A stretch of DNA of 64,000 bases. It comes from Thiorhodovibrio litoralis (GTDB taxonomy: Bacteria; Pseudomonadota; Gammaproteobacteria; Chromatiales; Chromatiaceae). The position numbers and the translations under genes were made by a program. The stretch lies in the NCBI RefSeq assembly GCF_033954455.1, contig NZ_CP121473.1, positions 2,528,501-2,592,500 on the forward strand, read 5' to 3'. Every line of letters starts with the position of its first letter. Position 1 is the first letter of the stretch. The notes under the pieces are model-generated. The model was not told where the DNA came from. It searched no databases and saw only the letters and a program-made list of their open reading frames with translations. This document shows positions 9,816 to 23,759 of the stretch, piece after piece.

Positions 9816-11330
9816 TTAGAGTCGCACTCTGACTCGATAGGTCAGGGTGGTTTCGCCTTCTGCGGGGACTTCGAGTGTCCAGACTGCGGTGCGGGCGTTG
9901 CCTTTCTCGTGGGGTGCGCTTTCCTCAAGGATTTTCCAGTCGCCGGGGATGCTTTCCTGCAGGGTAACCTTGGCGGCTTCGGGTTTGGCGTTGCGCATGA
10001 CGATCTCGAAAGCGCTGTCATACTCATATTGCCAGGGACCGCTGCCGGAGCGCTTGCTGAACTCCGTCTGCTTGCGCTCGGCGGTGAGGTCGAACGACTG
10101 GCCGAGCAGGACCTTGACGGTTTCGTTCTTCGGCGTGTGGTCGATGTTGTCCTCGCCGATGAATTGCGCATTGCCTGCTGCGTCGCGCTTGTAGACGCGC
10201 AGGGTGCCGGCAGGCAGCGGCATGCCGAGATTGGACGCTTCATCATTGGTGAATTCGATAAAGACCTGCACGTCGAGGTCTTGCGCGAGCTCGCCAAGCG
10301 CGCGCTGGTAGGCGCCGGCACCGCCCTGAATTAACAGCTCTTTGCCGACTTTCGCGTCGGGCGCCGCGAGCAGACTGACTTGCTTGGACTGGTTGTCGGC
10401 AATGGTGGTCGGCTCCGCCAGACTATAGAGGTGATACTCGAACAGGGCCTCTTCCTGCATGGGCGGCGCGGCCGCGGCCACCATCCGTCGCTGCGCTAAC
10501 TGGGAGAATTCGGCGACCGGCTCGGGGGCGCGGTTTACATCGCCGGCAACCAGCTGCAACTGGGCGTCGTGGTAGCTGCTGCCGCTGCGGTTCTCGAGGG
10601 TGACCCAGCCGGTCAGGTCGAGCCGGGTCTCGTCGCTGCTGAGTTCGCCGACATAGTCCGCCTGCCAGCTTAAGCCCCCTGTCAGGTAGCTGAGCTCGAG
10701 GGTCTGCGGCGCGGTGACCTGGTTGTCCAGTCGCATCGACAGCGTCGGGCGGTCGCGCAGATTGCTCGGAATGTCACGATAGACGATGCGGTAGGGCAGG
10801 CTGCCGATGCGTCCGGTCTCGATGCGGTCGCCAAGCTTGAGCACCACGCCGTCGTTCGCGGCGAGCACGGTGGCGGTTTCCTCGGTTTCTTCGCCCGTGG
10901 TTGGATGGGTGCTGATCAGCCCGACCTCGCGGCCGACGTATTTCTCCAGCAGTTTGCCGGGGGTCAGCAGGTCGAAGTCGAAATTCTGCTCGATGACCCG
11001 CGGTGCCTGCTGGCCATCTTCGGTCGCCCGCAGCAGCGCGGTCTGGGGCTTGATCTGCGCGCTGACGTCGCGAAAGGCCAGGTCCAGCCGGCCCTCGGGC
11101 AGGCTGATCTGACGCTGGTCTTTGATAAGCGCCAGATTGCTGTTGTAGATGGTCACCGCCATGGCGGTCTGGTCGGCCAGGGTGGTGCTCACCTCGGGCA
11201 GGGCGGGGGCGGGCTGATTCGGGTTTTGTTGGGTGTCCGGTGGATTGGCCATGACCGCCTCCGCGAGTAAGAGTCCAAGAGCGGTGGTGAGAAACGGTCT
11301 GGGGGCCTTTCGGATGGTGGCTGCTGGCAT
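9816..11330 (-). CDS. DUF4139 domain-containing exported protein
   Basis: Protein of about 504 aa with a signal peptide (MPAATIRKAPRPFLTTALGLLLAEA). The start at 11330 has GGAG nine bases upstream; the longer frame to 11528 lacks secretion features. The body matches the DUF4139 pattern: VTIYNSNLALIKDQR near the N-terminus, LSYLTGGLSWQADYV mid-protein and a C-terminal beta-rich part ending TLTYRVRVRL. The biochemical role of the family is not established. It is divergent from the flippase gene. No catalytic motif is recognised. Confidence 0.8.
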   Translation of the reverse strand: MPAATIRKAPRPFLTTALGLLLAEAVMANPPDTQQNPNQPAPALPEVSTTLADQTAMAVTIYNSNLALIKDQRQISLPEGRLDLAFRDVSAQIKPQTALLRATEDGQQAPRVIEQNFDFDLLTPGKLLEKYVGREVGLISTHPTTGEETEETATVLAANDGVVLKLGDRIETGRIGSLPYRIVYRDIPSNLRDRPTLSMRLDNQVTAPQTLELSYLTGGLSWQADYVGELSSDETRLDLTGWVTLENRSGSSYHDAQLQLVAGDVNRAPEPVAEFSQLAQRRMVAAAAPPMQEEALFEYHLYSLAEPTTIADNQSKQVSLLAAPDAKVGKELLIQGGAGAYQRALGELAQDLDVQVFIEFTNDEASNLGMPLPAGTLRVYKRDAAGNAQFIGEDNIDHTPKNETVKVLLGQSFDLTAERKQTEFSKRSGSGPWQYEYDSAFEIVMRNAKPEAAKVTLQESIPGDWKILEESAPHEKGNARTAVWTLEVPAEGETTLTYRVRVRL

Positions 11331-11526
11331 TGAAGGAAGCTCCGGTCTGGGTGATGCTGCGATCAAGAGTGGCCTTTTCCGCCGGGGGAAGCAACTGTCA
11401 CATCGAGCATCATCAGCATGAATCTCATGCCTGCATACTCCGAGGTGGCCGGGACCATGGGCGTTCGGTTTAAGATGTCGTTTTTTCCGGCGGCGTTTTC
11501 TCGCTGCGTTACCTTGCCGATGGGTC

Positions 11527-13104
11527 ATGAATCCCCTTAAACGTCTTGCCGCGCAGACGGCGATCTATGGCGTCAGCAGCGTCTTCGGGCGCTTTCTGAA
11601 TTATCTGCTGGTGCCGCTCTTTACCTACAGCTTCGCGCCGGCGGAGTATGGCGTGGTGGCTGAGTTCTACGCCTACATGGGCTTTCTGGCGGTGCTGCTG
11701 GTGTTTGGCTTGGAGACGGGGTATTTCCGCTTCCGCGCCGATGATCCGGCCTCGGCTGCGTCGGTGTATGCGACTGTGGTCAGAGCCTTGTTGGTGGCAA
11801 ACGGGGCCTTTGTGCTGGCGGCCGTGGTTTGGCGCGAACCGGTGGCGGAGTTGCTGCGGCATGGGGCGCATCCGGAATACATCGTTTGGACGGCGGCCAT
11901 CCTGGCGCTGGACTCGCTTGGCGCGGCGGCCTTCGCCCGGCTGCGGGCGGAGAACCGGGCGATGCGCTTTGCGGTGATCAAGCTCATTGAGATCGGCGTC
12001 AATATCGGGCTGAATCTGTTTTTCATCGTGCTGTGCCGCCAGGCCTACCAGGCCGATCCGGGCTCCGCGCTCGGGCAGTTGTGGTTGCCGGAGATCGGCA
12101 TCGGCTACGTTTTTGTCGCCAATCTAGCGGCGAGCGGTTTGAAACTGCTGTTGCTCAGTCCGCAATTGCTCGGCGCGGTGCGCGGATTCGATCGGCATCT
12201 GCTCAAGCGGCTGCTGCGTTATTCACTGCCGTTGGTGGTGGTCGGAATGGCTGGTATCGTCAACGAGATGCTCGATCGCGCAGCGCTCAAGTATCTGCTA
12301 CCAGGGGACAATGCCGCGAACATGGCGCAGCTTGGCATCTACAGTGCTTGCTACAAGCTGTCGATTTTGATGACGCTGTTTATTCAGGCCTTTCGCTACG
12401 CCGGCGAGCCGTTCTTTTTCTCTTACGCCGGGCAGGAGGACGCGCGCGCGACCTATGCCTTGGTGTTGAACTGGTTTGTGGTGTTCTGCGTCGGCATCCT
12501 CTTGCTGGTGGGGCTGAATCTCGATATTTTTCAGTATTTTGTCGGCTCAGCGTATCGTGAGGGTCTAACCGTGGTCCCGGTGCTGCTGTTTGCGAATCTG
12601 CTGCTCGGCATCTATGTGAACCTTTCCATCTGGTATAAATTGACCGATCGGACGTTGCTCGGAGCAGGTGTGGCCTTGATCGGTGCCCTGGTCACTGTGT
12701 TCATGCTGCTCTGGCTGGTGCCGCGTTTTGGCTATCAGGGCGCCGCCTGGGCGCATCTGGCATGCTATACGGTGATGGTGCTGCTGTCTTATCTGCTCGG
12801 GCGGCGCTTTTATCCGGTACCCTATGACCTCAAGCGTGTGTTCGGCTATCCGCTGCTGGGGCTGGCCTTGCTTGCGCTCGACCGGGCGCTGTTCGGGCTC
12901 CCCCTGTCAGTTGGGCTGCCAGTTGGGCTTCCAGTTGGGCTAACAGCAGGGCCATCAGCCGGACTGGATCCGGGACACTGGCCGGTGGCGTTGTTTTGGC
13001 TCGGGCTTTTCGCGACCATTGTGATACTGGTGGACGGGCGCGGGCTCAAGAGCGCTCTGATGGCTGGGCGCCGCGGCCCGGCCCGGCCCGGCATGGATTG
13101 CTAA
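11527..13104 (+). CDS. Wzx-type polysaccharide/O-antigen flippase family protein
   Basis: Multi-spanning membrane protein (about 12-14 hydrophobic segments) of the MATE-like oligosaccharide flippase superfamily, which moves lipid-linked sugars across the inner membrane. The N-terminus, AAQTAIYGVSSVFGRFLNYL then LVPLFTYSFAPAEYG, is typical. Near the C-terminus a GLPVGLPVGL stretch comes from a short DNA tandem repeat (about 12905-12950), probably in the last loop. No glycosyltransferase genes are adjacent, so the transported glycan is unknown. Start ATG 11527 matches family length. Confidence 0.85.
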   Translation: MNPLKRLAAQTAIYGVSSVFGRFLNYLLVPLFTYSFAPAEYGVVAEFYAYMGFLAVLLVFGLETGYFRFRADDPASAASVYATVVRALLVANGAFVLAAVVWREPVAELLRHGAHPEYIVWTAAILALDSLGAAAFARLRAENRAMRFAVIKLIEIGVNIGLNLFFIVLCRQAYQADPGSALGQLWLPEIGIGYVFVANLAASGLKLLLLSPQLLGAVRGFDRHLLKRLLRYSLPLVVVGMAGIVNEMLDRAALKYLLPGDNAANMAQLGIYSACYKLSILMTLFIQAFRYAGEPFFFSYAGQEDARATYALVLNWFVVFCVGILLLVGLNLDIFQYFVGSAYREGLTVVPVLLFANLLLGIYVNLSIWYKLTDRTLLGAGVALIGALVTVFMLLWLVPRFGYQGAAWAHLACYTVMVLLSYLLGRRFYPVPYDLKRVFGYPLLGLALLALDRALFGLPLSVGLPVGLPVGLTAGPSAGLDPGHWPVALFWLGLFATIVILVDGRGLKSALMAGRRGPARPGMDC

Positions 13105-13134
13105 AAATGGCCGCTCGAAGCAGCGGACGTTTGA

Positions 13135-14925
<1,791 letters not shown>

Positions 14926-14938
14926 AGGAGCCGGGCCG

Positions 14939-17123
<2,185 letters not shown>

Positions 17124-17213
17124 GGCGACCAGCATGCGCGTTCGGCCCGGGATAAGCCGGCAATCCATGGTGCTGGGGCAGCGTCAAGCGCACCCATCAG
17201 GACGGGGTAGGCA

Positions 17214-17558
17214 ATGACGTCCATGCGCTGGTTTGTGCTGGGCCTGGTGCTCCTGCTCGGGGTGCTGCAGTATCGACTCTGGGTTGGCGAAGGCAGCCTG
17301 GCGCAGTTGCACACGCTCAAGCTCCAACTCGCCGATTCCGAGACGGAACTTGAACGCTTGCGAACGCGCAATCAGGCGCTGATTGCCGAGGTCGAAAGCC
17401 TGAAAACCGGCCTGGCCGCAATTGAGGAGCGCGCCCGTTTCGATCTCGGCATGATCCGTGACGGCGAGTTTTTCCTGCAGGTGATCGAGAAGCCGCCGGT
17501 CGAAGGTGGCCGTTCCCAATCTGGCTCCAAAACTGGCTCCAAATCGGGCGAGCCATGA
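17214..17558 (+). CDS. ftsB: cell division protein FtsB
   Basis: Small bitopic divisome protein that forms a complex with FtsQ and FtsL. The 114-residue sequence has a short cytoplasmic N-terminus, one TM helix (WFVLGLVLLLGVLQYRLW) and a leucine-zipper-like periplasmic coiled coil, ending in ERARFDLGMIRDGEFFLQVI, which is diagnostic. The tail is a Ser/Gly/Lys low-complexity stretch. ATG 17214 follows a GGGGTAGG ribosome site; ATG 17223 is an alternative. The stop overlaps the ispD ATG by 4 bases. Confidence 0.93.
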   Translation: MTSMRWFVLGLVLLLGVLQYRLWVGEGSLAQLHTLKLQLADSETELERLRTRNQALIAEVESLKTGLAAIEERARFDLGMIRDGEFFLQVIEKPPVEGGRSQSGSKTGSKSGEP

Positions 17559-18313
17559 TGTCCGCGCCCGGTGCCGATGCCAAGACTCGCACACGGCTAG
17601 ACTGCTGGGGGCTGATTCCCGCCGCGGGCGTCGGGCGCCGTTTCGGTGCCGCGGTGCCCAAGCAGTACCTAAAGCTTGATGGGCGCCGCGTCATTGATCA
17701 TGCGCTGGATCGGTTTCTCGCACATCCAGGCATTCGTGGCTGCGCCGTGGTGCTGCATCCGGATGACCCCTATTGGCCGGAAGGCCCGCACGCGTCCAAT
17801 CCGGCAGTGCTGCGCGCCGACGGCGGGGCAGAGCGCTGCCATTCGGTGCGCAACGGCCTGGACGCTTTGGCGGCGGTGGCCGATGAGCAGGACTGGGTGC
17901 TGGTGCATGATGCCGCGCGCCCCTGTCTCAGGCGCGCGGATCTCGACGCCCTGCTTGCCGTGCTGGCCGACGACGAGCCGGTTGGCGCCTTGCTCGCGGT
18001 TCCAGTGCATGACACCGTCAAACGGGCGAGGACTGCTGAAATGGCCGAACGCACCCTGGTGGCCGAGACGGTGCCGCGCGCCGATCTCTGGCGCGCCTAT
18101 ACACCTCAGGCGTTTCGGCTCGGGGAGCTGCGCGAGGCGCTCGATCGCGCACTCGAGAATGGCCAGCTGGTAACTGACGATGCCAGCGCCATGGAACTGC
18201 TCGGGCGCTCACCACGCCTGGTCGAAGGCCACAGTGACAACATCAAGATCACGCGCCCGGAGGATCTCGCCCTGGCGCGATTTTTTCTTTCTCAACAGGA
18301 GTCAGCATGCTGA
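17555..18313 (+). CDS. ispD: 2-C-methyl-D-erythritol 4-phosphate cytidylyltransferase
   Basis: Third step of the MEP isoprenoid pathway: joins CTP and MEP to give CDP-ME. The nucleotide-binding start [45 protein letters not shown] and the C-terminal [13 protein letters not shown] are all present. 252 aa, slightly longer than usual because of a short N-terminal extension. It overlaps ftsB by 4 bases and ispF by 7 bases, so this is a tightly coupled operon segment. Confidence 0.96.
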   Translation: MMSAPGADAKTRTRLDCWGLIPAAGVGRRFGAAVPKQYLKLDGRRVIDHALDRFLAHPGIRGCAVVLHPDDPYWPEGPHASNPAVLRADGGAERCHSVRNGLDALAAVADEQDWVLVHDAARPCLRRADLDALLAVLADDEPVGALLAVPVHDTVKRARTAEMAERTLVAETVPRADLWRAYTPQAFRLGELREALDRALENGQLVTDDASAMELLGRSPRLVEGHSDNIKITRPEDLALARFFLSQQESAC

Positions 18314-18795
18314 TTGGTCAGGGGATTGACGTGCACCGCTTCGCCTCCGGGAGGCGGCTGGTGCTGGGCGGGGTCGAGATTCCGCACGAGCTTGGGTTGG
18401 AGGCGCACTCCGACGGCGACGTGGTGATTCACGCGCTCTGCGACGCACTGCTCGGTGCTGGCGGCTTCGGCGACATCGGGCATCATTTCCCGGACAACGA
18501 TCCTGCCTTCAAGGACATCGACAGCCGCGTGCTGCTGCGTCGTGTGATGGCGACCCTTGCAGAGCATCAGCTGTCGCTGGTCAATGCCGATCTCACCATC
18601 GTCGCCCAAGCACCCAAGCTTGCGCCTCACATTCAGGCAATGCTCGAATGTCTTGCCGGCGACATCGGCTGCAAGCCCGCGCGGATCAATGTCAAGGCCA
18701 CCACCAGCGAGCGGCTGGGCTTCACCGGACGCGGGGAGGGGATCGCCACCTTCGCGGTAGTGCTGCTTGATCATCCGCCCGGATGGCTGGACTGA
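18307..18795 (+). CDS. ispF: 2-C-methyl-D-erythritol 2,4-cyclodiphosphate synthase
   Basis: Cyclises CDP-ME 2-phosphate to MEcPP in the MEP pathway. 162 aa with metal ligands in GQGIDVHRF (Asp and His) and the later [18 protein letters not shown] segment, plus the C-terminal [17 protein letters not shown] signature. It overlaps ispD at its start and truD at its end. Confidence 0.97.
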   Translation: MLIGQGIDVHRFASGRRLVLGGVEIPHELGLEAHSDGDVVIHALCDALLGAGGFGDIGHHFPDNDPAFKDIDSRVLLRRVMATLAEHQLSLVNADLTIVAQAPKLAPHIQAMLECLAGDIGCKPARINVKATTSERLGFTGRGEGIATFAVVLLDHPPGWLD

Positions 18796-20000
18796 CACGC
18801 GCTGACAGCATGGACGGTCTCTCAGCTCAGCCAAGCGCCTCGGCGGAAACCCAGGATTTCGTCCGGGATTTCGTGCCCTTCGACGCCTTGCCGCGCGCGC
18901 ATGGCCCGGCGCTCGTGCAATGTCTGCTGCGCGCCGCGCCCGAGGACTTTCTCGTCGAGGAGACCCTGAGCTTCTCGCCCGACGACGAGGGTTCGCACTG
19001 GTTGCTGCAGGTGCGCAAGACGGGCGCTAATACCGAGTGGGTGGCGCGTCAACTGGCGCGGATCGCGGATGTGCCGGTTAGGGATATCGGCTACGCCGGC
19101 CTGAAGGACCGCCACGCGGTGGCCATCCAGTGGTTTTCCCTGCCCTTGGGCGAGGGGCCGGCGCCGGACTGGTCACCGTTGGTGGATGATGGCGTCGAGG
19201 TCCTTGGCTGTCACCGCCATGGGCGCAAGCTGCGTCGCGGGGCGATTGCCTCAAACAGCTTCGCGCTGCGCCTGCGCGAGTTATCCGGCGATGTAGCAGC
19301 TCTGGCAACGCAGCTGGAAGCCATCGCCCGCTACGGCGTGCCGAACTACTTCGGGCCCCAGCGCTTCGGTCGCGACGGCGGTAATCTGGCGGAAGCTGGG
19401 GCGCTCTTGGTTGGGACCGGAACTGGGACTGGAAGTAGGACCGCAACCGGGGCACGCGCCGGGATTGAAGCCGGAGCTTCGGGCGGCAAGGGCAGGGGAC
19501 GGCGCCTGTCCCGTCATCGCCGCGGTTTGTTGCTGTCTGCCGCGCGCTCGGCCTTGTTCAATCAGGTACTGGCGCGACGCGTCGCGCTTGGCAACTGGAA
19601 CCAGGCTTTACCGGGCGAACGACTACAGCTGGCGGGGAGTCATTCGCATTTTCTGGCGGAAACGCTTGATGAAACTATCATCGAGCGCCTTGCCAGTGGC
19701 GATATATCGCCCACCGGCCCGCTGTGCGGGGCAGGAGAATCCCTGACAACCGGCGTGGCCGCGGAGTTGGAAGCTCAAGCGCTGGCTCCGTGGACGGATT
19801 GGATCGATGGACTCGCGCGCGCGGGTTTGCGCGCGGAGCGCCGTGCGCTGATACTGAGGCCCCTGGACCTGACTCACCAGCTTGAGGCCGAAGACTGCCT
19901 GATGCTGCGGTTTCGGCTGCCGGCGGGTGCTTATGCGACCTCCGTGCTCAGAGAGTTGGCAGACTGGAGCGAGCCGGCGCCGATTGGGCGGGAGCAGTGA
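18783..20000 (+). CDS. truD: tRNA pseudouridine(13) synthase TruD
   Basis: Isomerises U13 of tRNA(Glu) to pseudouridine. The catalytic aspartate lies in [17 protein letters not shown] near residue 110, and [15 protein letters not shown] is a family signature. 405 aa is longer than the usual 340-350. The excess is an N-terminal tail of about 30 residues and a Gly/Thr/Arg-rich insert (about nt 19405-19510, including [17 protein letters not shown]) in the truD-specific region. The ATG at 18783 overlaps the ispF stop; ATG 18810 is an alternative. The core flanking the insert is intact, so activity is likely. Confidence 0.93.
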   Translation: MAGLTRADSMDGLSAQPSASAETQDFVRDFVPFDALPRAHGPALVQCLLRAAPEDFLVEETLSFSPDDEGSHWLLQVRKTGANTEWVARQLARIADVPVRDIGYAGLKDRHAVAIQWFSLPLGEGPAPDWSPLVDDGVEVLGCHRHGRKLRRGAIASNSFALRLRELSGDVAALATQLEAIARYGVPNYFGPQRFGRDGGNLAEAGALLVGTGTGTGSRTATGARAGIEAGASGGKGRGRRLSRHRRGLLLSAARSALFNQVLARRVALGNWNQALPGERLQLAGSHSHFLAETLDETIIERLASGDISPTGPLCGAGESLTTGVAAELEAQALAPWTDWIDGLARAGLRAERRALILRPLDLTHQLEAEDCLMLRFRLPAGAYATSVLRELADWSEPAPIGREQ

Positions 20001-20073
20001 ACTCACTCGGGCAAGATCCCGGAGCCATGCTGGCTGACCTCCTGCACAAAGGCCGTTGGGATTGCCGGCGGGC

Positions 20074-20631
20074 TCAGCGATCACGCCCCCGGCGGCGCTG
20101 GGACTTGGCCGGGTTGCGCAGCAGCACATAGAGGGCGCCGGTGCCGCCATCGCGCTGGGGGGTGGAGCAGAAGGCCAGCACCTCTGGGCGCAGTCGCAGC
20201 CAGTAGTTGAGCTTGCGCTTCAGCACCGGCTGGCGATCTGGGGAGCGCGCGCCTTTGCCGTGGATGATCCGGGCGCAGCGCAGATGGCGCTCGCGGCAGT
20301 GGGCAAGAAATTCGCGCAGGATCGCTTCGGCGTGTGCGGCGGTCAGGCCATGGAGGTCAAGCTCCAGGTCGATGGCGATGCGCCCGCGTTGTAGTTCGGC
20401 CAGGACGCGGCGCTGCACCCCGGGCTGGGTGTAGAGCAAATAGTCAGGCGTTTCGACTTCGTGCTCAGAAAGCTTCCGCGGCGCGTCCTCGTCGATTTCC
20501 GGCGGGCGCGGTCGGGGGATTGGTGGTGGGCGCTCACGGTAATGGACCGGAGCCTCGAGCTCGAGCGGCTCGGCATCATCAACGGCTTGCCGAAAAAGCT
20601 CGGAATCAGACTCTTGAACCCTTTTTTTCAT
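20074..20631 (-). CDS. Smr-domain protein (SmrA/SmrB-like)
   Basis: A C-terminal Smr domain with [14 protein letters not shown] and RIIHGKG motifs follows a proline-rich N-terminal half ([10 protein letters not shown]). Smr domains bind nucleic acid and many are RNA or DNA nucleases; SmrB of E. coli acts on mRNA at collided ribosomes. Start chosen at 20631 ([17 protein letters not shown]), which matches family N-termini; the frame extends to 20709. Convergent with truD and divergent from surE. The split between SmrA and SmrB is uncertain. Confidence 0.87.
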   Translation of the reverse strand: MKKRVQESDSELFRQAVDDAEPLELEAPVHYRERPPPIPRPRPPEIDEDAPRKLSEHEVETPDYLLYTQPGVQRRVLAELQRGRIAIDLELDLHGLTAAHAEAILREFLAHCRERHLRCARIIHGKGARSPDRQPVLKRKLNYWLRLRPEVLAFCSTPQRDGGTGALYVLLRNPAKSQRRRGRDR

Positions 20632-20734
20632 CCAATGTGTGATAGATTGCAGCTCTCGGCTGGGGCAGTATAGCAAGGGACGCCAAAATGGCTCAGGCGC
20701 ATCCTGCATCAGGGTTCGCCGAAGATGTGTCTAC

Positions 20735-21517
20735 ATGAAGATTCTTCTCAGCAACGATGATGGTTATCGCTCGCCCGGCTTGCATGCGCTGGCCGGTGCG
20801 CTGTCGCGGTATGCCGAGGTTGTCGTGGTGGCGCCCGATCGGGACCGCAGCGGTGCCAGTCATTCGCTGACATTGGATACACCCATCCGCGCGGAGGAGG
20901 TCGAGCCTGGCCTGTACCGCGTCTTTGGCACCCCGACGGACTGCGTGCATCTGGCCTTGTCTGCCTTGCTCGATGCGGAGCCGGACCTGGTCGTGGCGGG
21001 GATCAATCACGGTCCCAATTTGGGCGATGATGTGATTTACTCTGGCACCGTGGCCGCCGCGACTGAAGGACGCTTTCTTGGCCTGCCGGCGGTGGCTGTG
21101 TCGAGCACCGCTTACGAGCCGCGACATCTGGACACCGCTGCCGATTTCGCTGCGCGCCTGGTGGTGCGGCTGTGCGAACGCCGGGGGGCGGACCAGACGG
21201 ATTTGCAAGCCGCGCTCTTCGCCGGTCAGATGATTTTGAACCTCAACATCCCGGATCTCCCGGAGGCCGACATTAAGGGCTTGCTCGCCACCCGACTCGG
21301 CAATCGCCATAAATCGGAGCCCGTGATCCCGGCCCAGGACCCGCGCGGGCGCCCGGTCTATTGGGTCGGGCCGCCAGGGCCGGAGCAGGACGCCGGAGAC
21401 GGGACGGATTTCGCCGCCGTGCGCGACGGTTATGTCTCGGTGACGCCTTTGCAGGTGGATTTGACCCGCCATGGCGCAGTTGCCGCGCTGGATGCGTGGC
21501 TGGAGGACATGCGGTAA
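20735..21517 (+). CDS. surE: 5'/3'-nucleotidase SurE
   Basis: Metal-dependent nucleotidase of the stationary-phase survival operon. The 260-aa protein starts [15 protein letters not shown] with the catalytic Asp pair, and carries [35 protein letters not shown]-like segments (here [10 protein letters not shown]) and the [11 protein letters not shown] motif. ATG 20735 is where homology begins; the frame runs upstream to 20639. Its stop shares a base with the pcm ATG (TAATG). surE-pcm-yqaA-nlpD-rpoS is a conserved order. Confidence 0.96.
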   Translation: MKILLSNDDGYRSPGLHALAGALSRYAEVVVVAPDRDRSGASHSLTLDTPIRAEEVEPGLYRVFGTPTDCVHLALSALLDAEPDLVVAGINHGPNLGDDVIYSGTVAAATEGRFLGLPAVAVSSTAYEPRHLDTAADFAARLVVRLCERRGADQTDLQAALFAGQMILNLNIPDLPEADIKGLLATRLGNRHKSEPVIPAQDPRGRPVYWVGPPGPEQDAGDGTDFAAVRDGYVSVTPLQVDLTRHGAVAALDAWLEDMR

Positions 21518-22185
21518 TGGGAACAAACATGGACACGGCATTCGAACGCGAGCCACTTGCATTGCGCGGACGTGAGCAACTGCTGACGCGCTTGGAGGAA
21601 AGCGGTATCAGCAACCCTGAGGTGCTCGCCGTGCTGGCGGAAATCCCGCGGCACCTGTTCATCGACGAGGCGCTGGGTACGCGCGCTTATGAGGATTCGG
21701 CGCTGCCGATCGGGCATGGACAGACCATCTCGCAGCCCTACATCGTGGCACGCATGACCGAGTTGTTGTTGCAGAGCGGTCCCTGCTCGACCGTTCTTGA
21801 GATCGGCACCGGCTCGGGGTTTCAGACCGCCGTGCTGGCCATGCTGGTGCGCCGGGTCTACACCATCGAGCGGCTCGGAGCGCTCTGGGGTCTGGCCGAG
21901 CCACGGCTGCGATCGCTCAAACTGCGTAATGTTCGCTACCGCCATGGCGACGGGCGTCTGGGTTGGCCGGAGATGGCGCCGTTCGACGGCATTCTCATCA
22001 CCGCCGCGTCCGAGGGCATCCCGCGCGGTCTTGCCGAGCAGTTAGCGCCTGGGGGGAGCATGCTGCTGCCGTTGGTAGTGGGGGCCGAGCAGCGATTGGT
22101 GCGTCTGACTCGAACACGGGGCGGTTTTCGTCATGAGGACTTGGAGCAGGTGATGTTTGTTCCCTTGCTTGGAGGTGTCGGCTGA
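21517..22185 (+). CDS. pcm: protein-L-isoaspartate O-methyltransferase
   Basis: Repairs isoaspartyl damage in proteins using S-adenosylmethionine. 222 aa with the family signature PIGHGQTISQPYIVARMTE, the SAM motif VLEIGTGSGFQTAVLA and DGILITAASEGIP. The start overlaps the surE stop by one base and the stop overlaps the next ATG by one base, which indicates translational coupling along the operon. Confidence 0.96.
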   Translation: MGTNMDTAFEREPLALRGREQLLTRLEESGISNPEVLAVLAEIPRHLFIDEALGTRAYEDSALPIGHGQTISQPYIVARMTELLLQSGPCSTVLEIGTGSGFQTAVLAMLVRRVYTIERLGALWGLAEPRLRSLKLRNVRYRHGDGRLGWPEMAPFDGILITAASEGIPRGLAEQLAPGGSMLLPLVVGAEQRLVRLTRTRGGFRHEDLEQVMFVPLLGGVG

Positions 22186-22763
22186 TGCGGCTGTTCTCGG
22201 CGCTTTACGACCGGGTGATCCGGTGGTCGGGACATCGACACGCACCCTGGTATCTTGGTGCCCTAAGTTTCGCGGAATCGTCCTTTTTTCCGATTCCGCC
22301 CGATGTCATGCTCGCGCCGATGTGCCTGACGCGCCCGCAGCGCGCCTGGTTTTTTGCAGGTCTGACGACGCTGACTTCGGTCGCCGGCGGTCTGCTCGGG
22401 TATCTGATCGGTCGCCTTGCGTTCGGTCTGGTCGAGCCCATCGTCGGCCCCGGCGGCCACTATGCCGAGGCCTTTGGCCAAGCGCGGGATTGGTTCGAGC
22501 ACTGGGGCATCTGGGCGGTATTCCTGGCCGGTTTCTCCCCCATTCCCTACAAGGTTTTCACCATTAGCGCAGGCGTGCTGGGGATGGCGTTGATTCCGTT
22601 CGTGCTCGCCTCGAGTATCGGACGAGGGATGCGGTTTTTTATGGTCGCGGGGCTAATGGTGTGGGGCGGGGCCCCGATGGAGGCGCAGCTGCGGCGCTAC
22701 GTCGATGTGATCGGCTGGCTGGTGGTGGCGGCGATTGCGGTCTTCGTGATTATCAAGGTCTGA
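22185..22763 (+). CDS. YqaA family membrane protein (DedA/SNARE-associated superfamily)
   Basis: 192-aa membrane protein with several TM segments and the DedA-like core FAESSFFPIPPDVMLAPM and FLAGFSPIPYKVFTISAG. DedA-superfamily members take part in membrane lipid handling and envelope homeostasis; the YqaA branch has no defined substrate. It starts on the pcm stop (TGATG) and sits in the conserved surE-to-rpoS cluster. Confidence 0.9.
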   Translation: MRLFSALYDRVIRWSGHRHAPWYLGALSFAESSFFPIPPDVMLAPMCLTRPQRAWFFAGLTTLTSVAGGLLGYLIGRLAFGLVEPIVGPGGHYAEAFGQARDWFEHWGIWAVFLAGFSPIPYKVFTISAGVLGMALIPFVLASSIGRGMRFFMVAGLMVWGGAPMEAQLRRYVDVIGWLVVAAIAVFVIIKV

Positions 22764-22766
22764 GTC

Positions 22767-23681
22767 ATGGCGCTGGTTGTTTGCGCAAAAGACAATGACA
22801 TCCTCGCTTCCCGCTGGGCCGTGAACTGGCGTGACCTCGCGTATTCTCGGCACTTCGCGGTACTGCGGATGCTTGGCCTGTTGTGCCTCGCGACCGGTGT
22901 TATCGGGCTGATGAGCGGTTGCGCGGGAGGAGTCCTTGCGCCGGTCGAGAGCCGCGATGGCTATGGACCGGCACCGCCCGGCTACTACCGCATTCTGCGT
23001 GGCGACACCCTGATGGCGGTCTCCCGACGCACCGGGCGTTCGGTCTCAACGCTGGCGGCCTGGAACAACTTGCGACCGCCTTATCAGATTTATTCCGGCA
23101 GTCTGCTGCGGGTGGCCCCGCCGCGCGGGGCGGGGAGGCGACCAACAGTGGCGCAAATAACCCCGGGCGGGAGCACGACGCCGGCGTCAGCGGACCGGGG
23201 CTCCCGCAGCGGGTCATCCGCCAAATCAACGACTGGACCATCCACCGGATCATCCAAGGCGGCGCCGGCAACCAAGGTGAGCTCAAGTGGTGGCAGTGCG
23301 CGTGCCGGCGGCGTGACCTGGCAATGGCCGGTGCAGGGCAAGGTGGAGCAGACCTACCGCTCGGGAGACCGCACCCGTCAGGGTATCCGAATTGCGACAT
23401 CCGCAGGCGCTAAGATTGAGGCAGCGGCCAAAGGCACAGTGGTTTATAGCGGCAGTGGACTCAAGGGCTATGGCAACCTTATTATCGTGAAGCACAACGA
23501 CCATTTCCTGAGCGTCTATGGCTTCAATCGCCAACTGCTTGCCAAACAGGGTGACAAGGTTCGCGCCGGGCAGGTAATTGCTGAGGCCGGGCAAATTCCC
23601 AATGGGAAGTATCTGCTGCATTTCGAAATCCGCCGCGACGGAGCCACCGTCGATCCACTCGGCTACTTGCCGAAGCGCTAA
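22767..23681 (+). CDS. nlpD: NlpD-like lipoprotein: LysM plus degenerate M23 (LytM) domain
   Basis: Outer-membrane lipoprotein expected to activate the septal amidase AmiC. A lipobox-like GLMSGC ends a hydrophobic leader, followed by LysM (YYRILRGDTLMAVSRRTGRSV), a Ser/Thr/Pro-rich linker (about nt 23150-23290) and a LytM/M23 fold. The zinc motifs are degenerate: the usual HKGIDI becomes RQGIRI, and HLHFE becomes LLHFE, as expected for a non-catalytic activator. Start is ATG 22767, or ATG 22869 just before the hydrophobic leader; neither has a strong ribosome site. In E. coli the main rpoS promoter is inside nlpD, and the same is plausible here. Confidence 0.92.
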   Translation: MALVVCAKDNDILASRWAVNWRDLAYSRHFAVLRMLGLLCLATGVIGLMSGCAGGVLAPVESRDGYGPAPPGYYRILRGDTLMAVSRRTGRSVSTLAAWNNLRPPYQIYSGSLLRVAPPRGAGRRPTVAQITPGGSTTPASADRGSRSGSSAKSTTGPSTGSSKAAPATKVSSSGGSARAGGVTWQWPVQGKVEQTYRSGDRTRQGIRIATSAGAKIEAAAKGTVVYSGSGLKGYGNLIIVKHNDHFLSVYGFNRQLLAKQGDKVRAGQVIAEAGQIPNGKYLLHFEIRRDGATVDPLGYLPKR

Positions 23682-23759
23682 GCCAGGCCGATGCTGACAG
23701 GGCATTCATGACTGCTCGGCAAACTCTATTGGTTCGTGATGTGGGCGCTGGAGGCCCCG

